From positions 3,268,001 to 3,332,000 of the forward strand of contig NZ_UGOD01000001.1 in NCBI RefSeq assembly GCF_900461525.1: a DNA stretch of 64,000 nt, written 5' to 3'. The notes under the pieces were generated by a model. The model had not been told where the DNA came from and made no database searches. It saw only the letters and a list, made by a program, of their open reading frames with translations. Made by a program: the position numbers and the translations under genes. This stretch comes from Legionella busanensis. Lineage in GTDB: Bacteria > Pseudomonadota > Gammaproteobacteria > Legionellales > Legionellaceae. Positions 1 to 8,429 of this stretch are shown piece after piece; within the stretch, counting starts at the first letter, position 1, and the number at the start of each line of letters is the position of its first letter.

Positions 1-1
1 A

Positions 2-103
2 GCTCACGACGCTACTTACCAAAAACACCGTTTCTTTAACAAGAAAACAACAACCACTGAATTTTTAGAAGATCTGGCTGAACGTGTCTCACCAGCAGCA
101 TAA
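2..103 (+). CDS. 3' end of an unidentified protein-coding gene (partial)
   Basis: An open frame enters from the left edge and stops with TAA at 101-103, giving 33 C-terminal residues that end in ERVSPAA. Nothing in this tail identifies the family. The gene lies on the plus strand and converges on rep; about 80 bases without a gene separate it from the repeat at the 3' end of rep. It is called only because the frame is open to the edge and the residues look like an ordinary globular C-terminus. Confidence 0.45.
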   Translation, partial: AHDATYQKHRFFNKKTTTTEFLEDLAERVSPAA

Positions 104-184
104 GAAGACTTTATTCTTAATAGTTAGAGCAGTCCATTTGACAAATGGAATGCTTTAACTAGCTTAATGAAATCCACACTAATT

Positions 185-247
185 AACGTTCGTTTAGCGG
201 CACAAAAGAGCCTTCATCTCTTTTATGTCGAACTCACGTTAATTAAG
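185..247. repeat. 63-bp palindromic intergenic repeat, copy 1
   Basis: This 63-bp block matches 18548-18610 at 58 of 63 positions. Its core is a hairpin with arms AAAAGAG (204-210) and CTCTTTT (218-224), and its outer ends carry an imperfect inverted AACGTTAATT. The right end supplies the last codons and the stop codon (239-241) of the rep gene, so on the minus strand the hairpin falls about 10 bases after the stop and could serve as its terminator. There is no T run after it. This is a dispersed repeat with no coding content. Confidence 0.75.
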
Positions 248-2236
248 TAAACTTTTTAAGCTAGTTAAATGGGATTTAGCCAAAGCTTTAGATCGCTCTT
301 CGTTGCGTTCACCTTTTCCAAACCATTCTAAACTATCCTTTGGTAATTCATCTAGGAAGCGACTCGGCAGGCATTCTTGTACTTCGCCGCCGCGACGCCG
401 TTGCTTAGCCAACGTTAAACAAAGACCCTTTTGTGCACGCGTAATGCCCACATAAGCTAAACGTCTTTCTTCTTCAATTTGATCTTCATCAATACTCACT
501 CGATGCGGTAGTAAATCTTCTTCCATACCTACTAAATAAACGAAAGGAAATTCTAACCCTTTTGCTGCATGTAAGGTCATAAGTTGTACACTATCTTCAT
601 TAGCCTCGCCGGATTGTTCTAAAATATCAATTAAGATAAGTTTATTAATTACATCACTTAAAGTTTGCGTAGCATCCTTTTCTAATAAACGCCCTACCCA
701 ATCGAGTAATTCCCAGATATTTTCCATACTCCGTTGCGCTCTGGCTGGCGAATTGCACTGTTCATAAAGGTAAGCTTCATAACCGCTTTCCTCGACCATT
801 TCGCGTAATATCTCGACAGAATTAGCATGATTAGCTAGACGCTCTTTAATTCTTAACACCCATCGCTTAAAGCTTTCTAATGCTAAACGTGGCTTCTCAG
901 CAATCCGATCGGCCAAAGCCATGTGATCAGCACATTGAAATAGACTAAGTTGCCTTAATTGTGCATACTGGCCTAAAGCCGTTAGGCTCGCATCACCAAT
1001 ACCTCGCTTAGGCGTATTAACGGCTCTTAAAAATCCAGCATCATCTGCTTCATTGCATATTAGCCTTAAATAAGCGAAAATATCTTTAACTTCTGCACGA
1101 GCAAACCAAGATTGGCCACCACTAATACGATAAGCAATACTATGATGACGCAAGACTTTTTCAAAAACACGAGATTGATGGTTACCACGATATAAGATCG
1201 CATATTCCCCATATTTTTTTCCTAGCTGTAATTTATGGCTAATCATATCCATAACCACTTGTTCAGCCTCATCTTGTTCATCTTTACAGCATAGAACGCG
1301 TAATAATTCACCTTGACCTAGTTGGCTCCATAATTTTTTTTCAAATAAATGAGCATTATTGGCAATTAACGTATTTGCAACATGCAGAATCTGGCTAGTT
1401 GAACGATAATTTTGCTCTAACATAATTACTTTTAACTGCGAATAATCTTTTTTCAACTGAGCTAAATTCTCAGGCCTTGCTCCGCGCCAGGCATAGATTG
1501 ATTGATCATCATCACCTACAACTGTAAAACGAGCGCGAACACCGGTTAATAATTTAATAAATAAATACTGGCTGGTATTAGAATCTTGATATTCATCAAC
1601 TAATAAATGTCGTACTTTATTTTGCCAGTATTCGCGAATTTTGACATCTTGATTAAGAAGCTGAACAGGAATTTTAATTAAGTCATCAAAGTCAACTGCA
1701 TTATAAGCCTTAAGTGCTTCCTGATATTGCTCATAAACTAATAAGGCATCATCAAAAACAGGACTCGTCTTTGGCTGTGTATGGCAATCCTTAGGCATTA
1801 ATAAATCATTTTTCCATCTAGAAATTTGTTGTTGCACTTGTGCTAAATAATCTCGATCTTGTGCACGTCCAACCGGTAGGTAATTTTTTAATAACTGTTG
1901 ACTGTCTTCACTATCAAAGATAGAAAAGCCAGTACGTAAATTACACTGTTCTAAATGCTTTTTGATAATTTTTAAACCAAGAGTATGAAAAGTTGCTATA
2001 TTTAAACCACGACGTTTAGGCGCATTAATCGTCGTTGCTATTCGACTGCGCATTTCTTCAGCAGCTTTATTGGTAAATGTTATGGCATAAATGGATGCTG
2101 CACTGTAACCACATTGTTCTATTAAATAAGCAATTTTTTGAGTAATTACTCGTGTTTTACCACTCCCTGCACCCGCTATAACGAGTAAGGGCCCATCAAT
2201 ATATTTCACTGCTGCCATTTGGCGAGAATTAAGCAT
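239..2236 (-). CDS. rep: ATP-dependent DNA helicase Rep
   Basis: SF1A 3'-5' DNA helicase that acts as an accessory replicative motor, clearing proteins ahead of the fork. The 665 residues match the usual Rep length (about 670). Walker A GAGSGKT lies at residues 22-28, followed by the motif Ia stretch ITFTNKAAEEM. Motif II reads LLVDEYQDSN, motif III GDDDQSIYAWRGA, motif IV LEQNYRST, and the C-terminal VGITRA motif VI is present. The DDDQSIYAWRGA block and the length favour Rep over UvrD, which is longer. The ATG start is preceded by AGGAT. The gene is divergent from hslO across a 270-bp gap. Its final codons and stop lie inside a dispersed 63-bp repeat. Confidence 0.95.
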   Translation of the reverse strand: MLNSRQMAAVKYIDGPLLVIAGAGSGKTRVITQKIAYLIEQCGYSAASIYAITFTNKAAEEMRSRIATTINAPKRRGLNIATFHTLGLKIIKKHLEQCNLRTGFSIFDSEDSQQLLKNYLPVGRAQDRDYLAQVQQQISRWKNDLLMPKDCHTQPKTSPVFDDALLVYEQYQEALKAYNAVDFDDLIKIPVQLLNQDVKIREYWQNKVRHLLVDEYQDSNTSQYLFIKLLTGVRARFTVVGDDDQSIYAWRGARPENLAQLKKDYSQLKVIMLEQNYRSTSQILHVANTLIANNAHLFEKKLWSQLGQGELLRVLCCKDEQDEAEQVVMDMISHKLQLGKKYGEYAILYRGNHQSRVFEKVLRHHSIAYRISGGQSWFARAEVKDIFAYLRLICNEADDAGFLRAVNTPKRGIGDASLTALGQYAQLRQLSLFQCADHMALADRIAEKPRLALESFKRWVLRIKERLANHANSVEILREMVEESGYEAYLYEQCNSPARAQRSMENIWELLDWVGRLLEKDATQTLSDVINKLILIDILEQSGEANEDSVQLMTLHAAKGLEFPFVYLVGMEEDLLPHRVSIDEDQIEEERRLAYVGITRAQKGLCLTLAKQRRRGGEVQECLPSRFLDELPKDSLEWFGKGERNEERSKALAKSHLTSLKSLLN

Positions 2237-2506
2237 TAATACATCCTAGATAAACTTAATTTTATTTACTTATAGTGTCAGTTAAAAAGCCTAAATATTT
2301 TGCAAGTTATTATAGCGAGCTAAACTCTAATAGAAATATAAAAGATTTAACACTATGAATAGTAGTAAAGATTTAAGGCTGATGTAACTGTACTGCAGAT
2401 TAAAGCCATGTATTATTAAATAACTTTGCTAAATTATACACATTCAGCATTAAATAAGCATATGTTAGAATAGTTGATTTTGATTTTACTTAAATGGGGA
2501 ATAACC

Positions 2507-3349
2507 ATGGATAGTCTACAACGTTTTATGTTCGAACACGCCAGTATTCGTGGGGAAATTGCCCATTTAGACCATACTTACACGACTATTATTAACCAAA
2601 GATCTTATCCACCTATGATAAAAAATGTCTTAGGTGAGGCATTAGTATCCTGTTTGTTAATGATAGGAAGTATCAAATTTGAAGGTGAACTAAGCTTGCA
2701 ATTCCAAGGCGACAAACGTTTACCGCTTCTATTAATTCAATGCGATCATCAGTTACATTTACGAGGATTTGCGAAGTTTCAACCTGATTTAACAACTGAA
2801 GAATATGCTGCTGCTTTTTTAGAGGGGAAAATGGTACTTACCATCAATCCTTATAATCAGACTCAGTCTTATCAAAGTATTTTACCTATTCAAAGTACCT
2901 CAATGGCTGAAAATTTAATGTATTATTATGCCCAATCTGAGCAAATACCAAGTCGCGTATGGCTGGCAAGTGATGATACAAAAGTTGCCGGTCTCTTATT
3001 ACAATTAATGCCAGGACAAAGTTCAGAGCAGCGCGAACACTTTTGGGAATATGCAGTACATATTGGCCAAACAATAAGTGAGCCAGAGTTACTTAGTCTT
3101 GATAATGAAACGCTTTTATATCGTTTATATCACGAAACTGATATTCGAGTTTTTGACAACAAAATGGTCACGTTTAAGTGTCGCTGCAATCCTGACAAGA
3201 TGAAACAAGTATTAAATGTTCTAGGTGAAAAGGATATTAAAGAATTACTGGCTGAAAAAGGTAAAATTGATGTTACTTGTGATTTTTGTAATCAACACTA
3301 TAGCTTTGACTCAATTGACATTACAATGCTATTTCACAAAGGTAATTAA
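2507..3349 (+). CDS. hslO: Redox-regulated holdase chaperone Hsp33
   Basis: Cytosolic chaperone activated by oxidation, which binds unfolding proteins during oxidative stress. The C-terminal zinc switch is intact: CRC near residue 228 and CDFC near residue 262, the CxC...CxxC pattern that defines the family. The body shows the expected N-terminal fold with MDSLQRFMFEHASIRGE at the start. A longer frame opens at 2474, but the ATG at 2507 is preceded by TGGGGAA and begins where the family begins, giving 280 residues. It is divergent from rep and convergent with the hypothetical gene at 3363, with only 13 bases between the stop codons. Confidence 0.95.
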   Translation: MDSLQRFMFEHASIRGEIAHLDHTYTTIINQRSYPPMIKNVLGEALVSCLLMIGSIKFEGELSLQFQGDKRLPLLLIQCDHQLHLRGFAKFQPDLTTEEYAAAFLEGKMVLTINPYNQTQSYQSILPIQSTSMAENLMYYYAQSEQIPSRVWLASDDTKVAGLLLQLMPGQSSEQREHFWEYAVHIGQTISEPELLSLDNETLLYRLYHETDIRVFDNKMVTFKCRCNPDKMKQVLNVLGEKDIKELLAEKGKIDVTCDFCNQHYSFDSIDITMLFHKGN

Positions 3350-3362
3350 ATTTTTAACTACA

Positions 3363-3860
3363 TTACTGCAATGACAGTTTAGTTGCAGAAATAATGCCGG
3401 GATCTATTTCACTAAACTTTAAGTATTCACCACGCATAGCTTGTAATACTTGTTGTAATGTAGCAAATTGGGCACTAAGTTGGAAAAATAGTTCTGCCGT
3501 TTCAGGCGTATGTAGCTCTCCAACACTAAGATAAGCAATTTGCCCTATATTAGAAAAATAATTTAAATTAAGCTTACGGCGTTCAGCGATACCGGGAAAT
3601 AAGCCACAAAAAAGTAAGCTTTTATCCCCAACGTCCCTTAATAAATCGGCTTGTCTACGACCTGTTGTTTGCATTGATTCTAAAAAGTCTAACGCAATCA
3701 CTGATTCTATCAATCTAGGTCCTTGCGAGAAGCGCATTAGCAAGAAAACTAAATAACTTTCAGTATTTTCATTAAGAATTAAGCGAGTAGATGCTTGAGC
3801 TTCATTAACTAAGGCATACCATTGACTAGTCTCGGTAGGATGTAGAATCAACTTATCCAT
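3363..3860 (-). CDS. Conserved hypothetical protein, 165 aa
   Basis: I do not recognise a named family. The protein is globular in composition, without signal peptide or membrane segments, and is predicted to be mostly helical with short strands. It has a strong ribosome binding site (AAAAGGAGT) seven bases before the ATG at 3858-3860, and codon use is like its neighbours, so the gene is very likely real. It sits tail to tail with hslO and is followed upstream by a 170-bp spacer. A cytoplasmic housekeeping or stress role is possible from the position, but nothing in the sequence shows it. Confidence 0.75.
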   Translation of the reverse strand: MDKLILHPTETSQWYALVNEAQASTRLILNENTESYLVFLLMRFSQGPRLIESVIALDFLESMQTTGRRQADLLRDVGDKSLLFCGLFPGIAERRKLNLNYFSNIGQIAYLSVGELHTPETAELFFQLSAQFATLQQVLQAMRGEYLKFSEIDPGIISATKLSLQ

Positions 3861-3981
3861 GACTAACTCCTTTTCTTACTTCTTATACACAGTTTAGCAA
3901 ATAACATACCAATGTGAGCTAATTTGGATAAAATCCTTTACTCAACTAAATTGATACTGCAAAACTTATTAAGTGAGAATA

Positions 3982-4004
3982 GGCCCGCTTTTTAAAAGCA
4001 GGCC
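3982..4004 (-). terminator. Hairpin after the paralogue A gene
   Basis: An 11-bp stem with one mismatch (GGCCTGCTTTT against AAAAGCGGGCC on the minus strand) lies 26 bases downstream of the stop at 4030. There is no long T run, so it is a probable but unproven terminator. Confidence 0.45.
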
Positions 4005-4029
4005 AATAGAGGTTAACTTTTACTTAAGA

Positions 4030-4653
4030 CTAACCAGGAGTAGAAGTTGAAGTCGGATCTGCTTCTGGAGCTAACTCTTGATCCTCTTCACATTTGTGGG
4101 ATTTATGGTTAAAAAGCCGAGTAGTAGAATTCACAATATATTTTAGCTCATCAAAGTGAGCGCCATCCATAAAAATCTCTTGGGCAGGATGTAAGTTTGT
4201 TGGATCAGCTATACGTTTAGAATCCCCTACTGCTAAAAAAGCATAAGTAGGCTGTAGAAGGAGAATTTCTCTTAATTCCTTACTAATTTCTTTTAAATGG
4301 GCAATAGCTCGTTTGTAATTCTTAGCTAAGTCATCTGGTTTGAGCCAAGTAACTGGACTATTATTGCTTTCATAAGCTTGTCTGTATTCACCTAGAGTAA
4401 TAACAAAATTCATTTGTTCCTGCTCTAGTGTAGAAATTGCTTTATTTATTTTTATAGCTAAAGCACATAAGGGATCTGTATCATCTATCATTAGAGCTTT
4501 ACTAATTTTTTCTAGAGCCATTGGGCCTTTTACTCCAAAAACTGGATAGTAAGATTGCTCCCATCCTCCATCTCTTTGAAGATTAAGGCTCGGAATTCTT
4601 GTATTAAAAGCGTCTTCAGCTAATTGGATTAATTTCTCTTTACGTGAGGGCAT
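4030..4653 (-). CDS. Hypothetical protein, paralogue A of a duplicated pair (207 aa)
   Basis: Cytoplasmic, helix-rich and charged, with no known domain that I recognise. It is clearly related to the protein encoded at 5001-5513: shared blocks include RKEKLIQLAEDAF, VFGV, a D-D-x-x-P-L segment, GEYRQAY and YKRAIAHLKEI, in the same order. It has about 40 extra C-terminal residues (acidic, Thr/Pro rich, ending STSTPG) that the paralogue lacks. The start is supported by AGGAGT eight bases upstream of the ATG. It is the last gene of a tandemly duplicated unit with a TTL-like ligase, and its own ligase partner survives only as a remnant just upstream. A secreted effector or effector-partner role is inference only. 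Confidence 0.8.
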   Translation of the reverse strand: MPSRKEKLIQLAEDAFNTRIPSLNLQRDGGWEQSYYPVFGVKGPMALEKISKALMIDDTDPLCALAIKINKAISTLEQEQMNFVITLGEYRQAYESNNSPVTWLKPDDLAKNYKRAIAHLKEISKELREILLLQPTYAFLAVGDSKRIADPTNLHPAQEIFMDGAHFDELKYIVNSTTRLFNHKSHKCEEDQELAPEADPTSTSTPG

Positions 4654-4813
4654 TTGTTACTCCTAAGATTAATTTAGGATATTATAACGCACAATTGTTA
4701 ATAAATTATTAAATTAGATAAAATTTTGAACATTTTTATTGGTCTATTAGCGTTTTTTTAATAAATTCGAGGTGAAGTTTTTAAGCTTTATAGCTTAGAA
4801 CCAGGATAAAGAT

Positions 4814-4971
4814 TTAGTTATCTGTATTTATAAATTTAGTAAACAAGCCAGTCTTTAAGGATCGTGATAACTGTTGAGTATTTATAGGTAAGACAAAATT
4901 TCTAACTACCACACGCCAAAATGATTGATAAATATGGTTAAAGTAGATGATTAGCCTCAGTAGGAAAACAG
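4814..4971 (-). pseudogene. Remnant of a tubulin-tyrosine-ligase-like gene (3' end only)
   Basis: The conceptual product YQSFWRVVVRNFVLPI lines up with YQPFWRAIVRNFAVPI at the C-terminus of the intact ligase at 5762-6772, and both end with a FTK motif. DNA similarity extends upstream to about 4971 (TGTTTTCCT shared), but in the homologous frame there is a TAA stop and a two-base deletion just before the FWR segment. Everything upstream of the equivalent of residue 289 is gone. It lies directly after the stop of paralogue B (5001), so the 5' part was probably lost when the unit duplicated or soon after. Confidence 0.8.
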
Positions 4972-5000
4972 ATAAATAAAATAACCTAATACCTTTCATT

Positions 5001-5513
5001 TTAAATTAGCGAAAGAGTAGGCTGAGAATCTTCTAAGGTTTTGGCTTCGGAATTCTTAAAAAAGCGTGAGCCTAGGCGCTCTCTTCTCATCAATTCTGTA
5101 TGAATATTTTTACAGCCAAAAATGGTTTGTATTAATTCTGTATGAATTTCTTTTAACTGAGCAATAGCTTGTTTATACTTCTTCTCTAATTTATCTGGAT
5201 CAGGATAATAAATCGGTTTAGCAGCCTTAAGATAGACTTGTCTGTATTCACTCAAGTTGTTTTCGAATCGTTGTTGATTTTTCTCTAATGAATTGATTGC
5301 ACTCATTATCTTATCTTTTAACTTAAATAACGGCTCCATGTCATCTTTCACTAAGGCCTTGGCAACCGTCGTTGGTAACTTTTCAGCGTACAATACACCA
5401 AAAACCATACCTTCATTTACGCTCCAACTGTGATCTACTTTGCCAAGATTTACAGAATGTATATTAATAACAGATTCAACTAACTTCATAAGTTTTTCAA
5501 TGCGTAATTGCAT
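5001..5513 (-). CDS. Hypothetical protein, paralogue B of a duplicated pair (170 aa)
   Basis: Paralogue of the protein at 4030-4653; matching blocks run through most of its length (RIEKLMKLVE, VFGV, KALVKDDMEPL, LSEYRQVY, KKYKQAIAQLKEI). It is helical, charged, without a signal peptide or membrane segment, and of unknown function. The frame opens at a TTG at 5519, but the ATG at 5513 follows AGGAG at a seven-base spacing and is the better start. It lies 240 bases downstream of the intact TTL-like ligase in the same direction, which suggests the two form a functional pair that was duplicated together. Confidence 0.8.
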   Translation of the reverse strand: MQLRIEKLMKLVESVINIHSVNLGKVDHSWSVNEGMVFGVLYAEKLPTTVAKALVKDDMEPLFKLKDKIMSAINSLEKNQQRFENNLSEYRQVYLKAAKPIYYPDPDKLEKKYKQAIAQLKEIHTELIQTIFGCKNIHTELMRRERLGSRFFKNSEAKTLEDSQPTLSLI

Positions 5514-5761
5514 TAACAACTCCTATTGACTAATTAAAGCCCATTATAACTAATAATTGTTAAGATTATATTAAATTTGATTATTTTTTATACAAAGCGA
5601 GGATTCTAACTTGTAATACTGATATTAGATGAGCAGATGTTAAATTTTTTTTACAATTTTTTCTGATAAAAATGGCTTGCTATTATGAAGTTAGCTTGCT
5701 TAAACTTTAAGAGTTGCAAACTTTATCACCTATAGCTATAAGTAATTCAAAATGTTACTAC

Positions 5762-6772
5762 TTAGAGAAGCTTTGTAAAAAAGTCTGTTTCTACTAAGTG
5801 CTTCAATGGTTGATTACCTATAGGCACAGCAAAATTTCTGACGATAGCGCGCCAAAAAGGCTGATATAAATATTGCTGCAGTGGATGATCGCCAGTAGAA
5901 GGAAAACATGGACCATGATTGGCCTCAAGTAGCCAAACTTTATTTTGCTCATCAACCATAAAATCGACACCAAACAAAGCAAATGTAGGTTTTTTATGAA
6001 GCTTAAAGGCGTTCGGATAGTTTCTTTGTAGTCCCAAAATTACCTCTTCTAAGATTACTTTTATTTGAGAATAGAGGTCGGGAAAGAAAGTAAACTGATC
6101 GGTTGGAATCTGAATGACATTGGGATCATTGCCATACAAATGTTCATTAGTTAAATGGGCGTTAAGATTAACAATATTGTTTGGATTATAAGGTTGCCTA
6201 GCTACATTAAAATAGCCATGCGGATAAAGATAAGCCCCAGCATAATTAGTAAGTACCATAAATTGCCGGATACTGTATTTGCGTTGATCTCTAAGCAACT
6301 GCGGATTAGAAATATAATACTGCAACACATGTTCACCACCTAAACGATTAGTGCTCAAGAAGTGTTGCTCTAAATCACTTAATTTATTAAATAATTTGAT
6401 AGATTGCCCATTATTTAATAAAGCCGGTTTTAAAATCCAAATTAAATTGTTTACCTCATTAAGTAACTGGTTATTTTTAAAATAAAATTTTTGGGCAATT
6501 TGATTTAATATTACTGGCCAATTATAATCATTAATACCATAAGTTAATGGCATGACCCCTGGACAGTGTTGATTAACCAAGTCGGCTAATAAATGTTTAT
6601 ATTCAAGGCATTGGGCAGCAGGCTCGTTAAACGCTAAATTATCAGTACTAAATTTAGCGAGACCGCGCCAACTACTTTCTCTCCACCCTAATTCTTTTAA
6701 ATAAAGGCTTAAATTAAAATAAGTTGGTGAGCTATTTTTCTTTAAATAAAAAGTATTACGTTTTAAACCCAC
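5762..6772 (-). CDS. Tubulin-tyrosine-ligase-like ATP-grasp protein
   Basis: TTL-family ATP-grasp ligases add an amino acid (Tyr, Glu or Gly) to a protein carboxylate, classically on tubulin in eukaryotes. Visible TTL motifs: WILKP at 112-116, KYSIRQF at 165-171, NLNAHLTNEHL at 202-212 (TTL proteins have a similar HLTN block) and the metal/ATP-binding GVDFMVDEQNKVWLLEANHGP region at 268-288. The 336 residues lack a signal peptide. The start is GTG at 6772, with AGG about six bases before; no ATG is available nearby. It is followed by paralogue B and then by the remnant of a second ligase copy. Rare in bacteria, it may be a translocated effector that modifies host tubulin or another protein; the target is unknown. 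Confidence 0.8.
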   Translation of the reverse strand: MGLKRNTFYLKKNSSPTYFNLSLYLKELGWRESSWRGLAKFSTDNLAFNEPAAQCLEYKHLLADLVNQHCPGVMPLTYGINDYNWPVILNQIAQKFYFKNNQLLNEVNNLIWILKPALLNNGQSIKLFNKLSDLEQHFLSTNRLGGEHVLQYYISNPQLLRDQRKYSIRQFMVLTNYAGAYLYPHGYFNVARQPYNPNNIVNLNAHLTNEHLYGNDPNVIQIPTDQFTFFPDLYSQIKVILEEVILGLQRNYPNAFKLHKKPTFALFGVDFMVDEQNKVWLLEANHGPCFPSTGDHPLQQYLYQPFWRAIVRNFAVPIGNQPLKHLVETDFFTKLL

Positions 6773-6800
6773 ACCTTACCTAGTGATTTTATAGATTCTA

Positions 6801-7985
6801 CTAATTATGTTGTAACTTATTTAGCAATTTTGCAAATGAGCCAGGCAAATGAGATGCTATTAAACCAGCTAGTAAGCTCCAAAAAGCAGCATTAACTCCC
6901 AATAAACTAATACCTGAAGCCGCAACAAGAAAAGTAATTAAAGCAGAGTCACGGTGCATATCATCCTCAACAGCTGCTTTAAGGTTAGAACCTAAGGTAC
7001 TTAGTAAAGCAAGGCCTGCAAGGGCTGCCATTAATTCCTTAGGGAGCGCTGCAAGTAGGGCTAATAAAGTGGCGCCACAAAGCGCAATTAATAAATAAAA
7101 AAAGCCAGCCCAAATTGTAGAATAATAGCGAAGAGCTGGATCTTTATGAGCTTCTTCATTAGCACACATAGCGGCTGTTAATGCAGCTAAATTTACAGAA
7201 AAGCCGCCAAAGGGGGCCACTAATAAATTAGCCACACCAACCCAACTTATTATTGCTGAAATAGGCGGTTGATACCCTGCTACTTTCAAAACTGAAAAGC
7301 CAGGTAGATTTTGTGAAGTCATGGTAACAATAGCAAGAGGAAAACCAATACTTGCTAAGACTGCCCAAGAAAACTCTGGCTTAATGAAAATCGGATAAGC
7401 AAGTTCTAAATGGAGAGCAGCCGTGTTGATTAACCCTTCGCTAGCGGCAATAATCATGCCTGCGGCCATAACCATTAAAATTACCACACGGGGAAAGAAC
7501 TGTTTACCAAGCAAATAAATAAAAATCATACCTAATACTAATAGCGCTTGCCCTTGTACAGCCATAAATAAGCCAAGGCCAAAATGCAATAAGATGCCAG
7601 CTAACATAGCACTTGCTATTGAATTAGGAATAAAACGCATGATTTTAGTTACAGAGCCACTTAAGCCAGCAAAAATTGTCAATATGGCTGAAAAAATGAA
7701 TGCGCCAATAGCTTGATTAAGTGGAATACCTGGTAAACTTGCGATTAGAAAAGCCGCGCCTGGTGTTGACCAAGCAGTTAAGATAGGGATGCGATAGTAG
7801 AGAGATAAACCAATACAAGTGCAGGCAACGCCTATACACAGACTAAAAATCCACGAGTTTAACTCTGCTGTAGATGTACCAGCAGCAGCGGCGGCTTGTA
7901 AAATAATAACAGCGGTACTACTAAAGCCAATTATTACTGACATAAATCCAGCCATCATTTGACTTAAAGGAAAATTGCTTGCCAT
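6801..7985 (-). CDS. benE: BenE-family benzoate/H+ symporter-like membrane transporter
   Basis: Integral inner-membrane transporter with about 11-12 hydrophobic segments over 394 residues, the usual length for BenE (E. coli YdcO). The N-terminal block with GFSSTAVIILQAAAAAGTS, the STPGAAFL motif near residue 73 and the SIASAMLAGILL segment match that family. The substrate is uncertain: BenE members are named for benzoate but the cargo of most is untested. The ATG is preceded by AGGAATTCC. It is divergent from an XRE-cupin regulator at 8430, the same arrangement as ydcO-ydcN in E. coli, so regulation through the palindromes at 8356-8415 is likely. Confidence 0.88.
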   Translation of the reverse strand: MASNFPLSQMMAGFMSVIIGFSSTAVIILQAAAAAGTSTAELNSWIFSLCIGVACTCIGLSLYYRIPILTAWSTPGAAFLIASLPGIPLNQAIGAFIFSAILTIFAGLSGSVTKIMRFIPNSIASAMLAGILLHFGLGLFMAVQGQALLVLGMIFIYLLGKQFFPRVVILMVMAAGMIIAASEGLINTAALHLELAYPIFIKPEFSWAVLASIGFPLAIVTMTSQNLPGFSVLKVAGYQPPISAIISWVGVANLLVAPFGGFSVNLAALTAAMCANEEAHKDPALRYYSTIWAGFFYLLIALCGATLLALLAALPKELMAALAGLALLSTLGSNLKAAVEDDMHRDSALITFLVAASGISLLGVNAAFWSLLAGLIASHLPGSFAKLLNKLQHN

Positions 7986-8115
7986 GGTGGAATTCCTGTA
8001 TGGTAAAGCGCGCTGAGTTAAAAGATTTTGTCACCTTCTCACAAGGCAAGAATTTATTCTTATATAATTCTTGTCCTTCCTGCGGAAAGCACGCTACTGC
8101 CCGAGTAAAGCAAAG

Positions 8116-8213
8116 GTAGGTTGGGCTAAGCATAGCGCAGCCCAACAGTTGCAGTTATAAGGCGTTTGGCTATTCACAATTTGTTGGGCTGCACTTCATT
8201 TAGCCCAACCTAC
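8116..8213. repeat. REP-type inverted pair (REPIN-like element)
   Basis: Two copies of a roughly 30-bp unit face each other: GTAGGTTGGGCTAAG at 8116-8130 and its inverse TTAGCCCAACCTAC at 8200-8213, each followed inward by an x-GCAGCCCAAC half, so every unit is itself palindromic. This is the GTAGGTTGGGCT type of repetitive extragenic palindrome seen in many proteobacterial genomes. Such pairs are mobilised in trans by RAYT (Y1-type) transposases; none is in the window. Confidence 0.8.
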
Positions 8214-8355
8214 TCTGCTCAAAAGCGAGAATTTCTTATAGGATATGGATACCTATTGATTCACGGAGCCTCACTGCCACAATAATGACAATTAATCATT
8301 AATTAGGCTTCGTGAAGCTTTCTTTCTTAACTTAGTCCTACTACTATATGCTCTC

Positions 8356-8373
8356 TGTGCGTTATAACGCACA
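8356..8373. promoter_or_regulatory. Perfect 18-bp palindrome, candidate operator 1
   Basis: TGTGCGTTATAACGCACA reads the same on both strands. It shares its whole core with the second palindrome 37 bp away (centre to centre). The pair lies between the divergent benE and XRE-cupin genes, and the natural ligand is the XRE-family regulator encoded next to it. Confidence 0.75.
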
Positions 8374-8387
8374 ATAGCGCTAAGCAT

Positions 8388-8415
8388 ACCATTGTGCGTT
8401 ATAACGCACAATGGT
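8388..8415. promoter_or_regulatory. Perfect 28-bp palindrome, candidate operator 2
   Basis: Half-site ACCATTGTGCGTTA is followed directly by its exact inverse. The right edge ends about five bases before the ribosome binding site AGGAG of the regulator gene, so a protein bound here would cover its promoter or leader and give autorepression. Confidence 0.8.
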
Positions 8416-8429
8416 TAATAGGAGAATAA

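Larger units (their letters stand above)
7986..8429. other. 444-bp divergent intergenic region
   Basis: This gap separates benE from the divergent regulator. It holds a REP-type inverted pair (8116-8213) and two perfect palindromes (8356-8373 and 8388-8415). A short minus-strand frame at 7921-8145 runs through the REP element and lacks protein character, so it is not called as a gene. Confidence 0.8.

Noticed and set aside
4681-4696. A half-site like the XRE-cupin operator (ATTATAACGCACAAT) upstream of paralogue A
   Set aside because: The homologous sequence upstream of paralogue B differs at exactly these bases, and only one half is present, so chance is the simpler reading.
4814-4999. The 61-codon frame as an intact small gene
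   Set aside because: Its first third comes from unrelated sequence, and the rest is a frameshifted end of the TTL-like ligase; it is called as a pseudogene instead.
7921-8145. 74-residue open frame across the start of benE
   Set aside because: It overlaps benE and runs into the REP element; there is no ribosome binding site.
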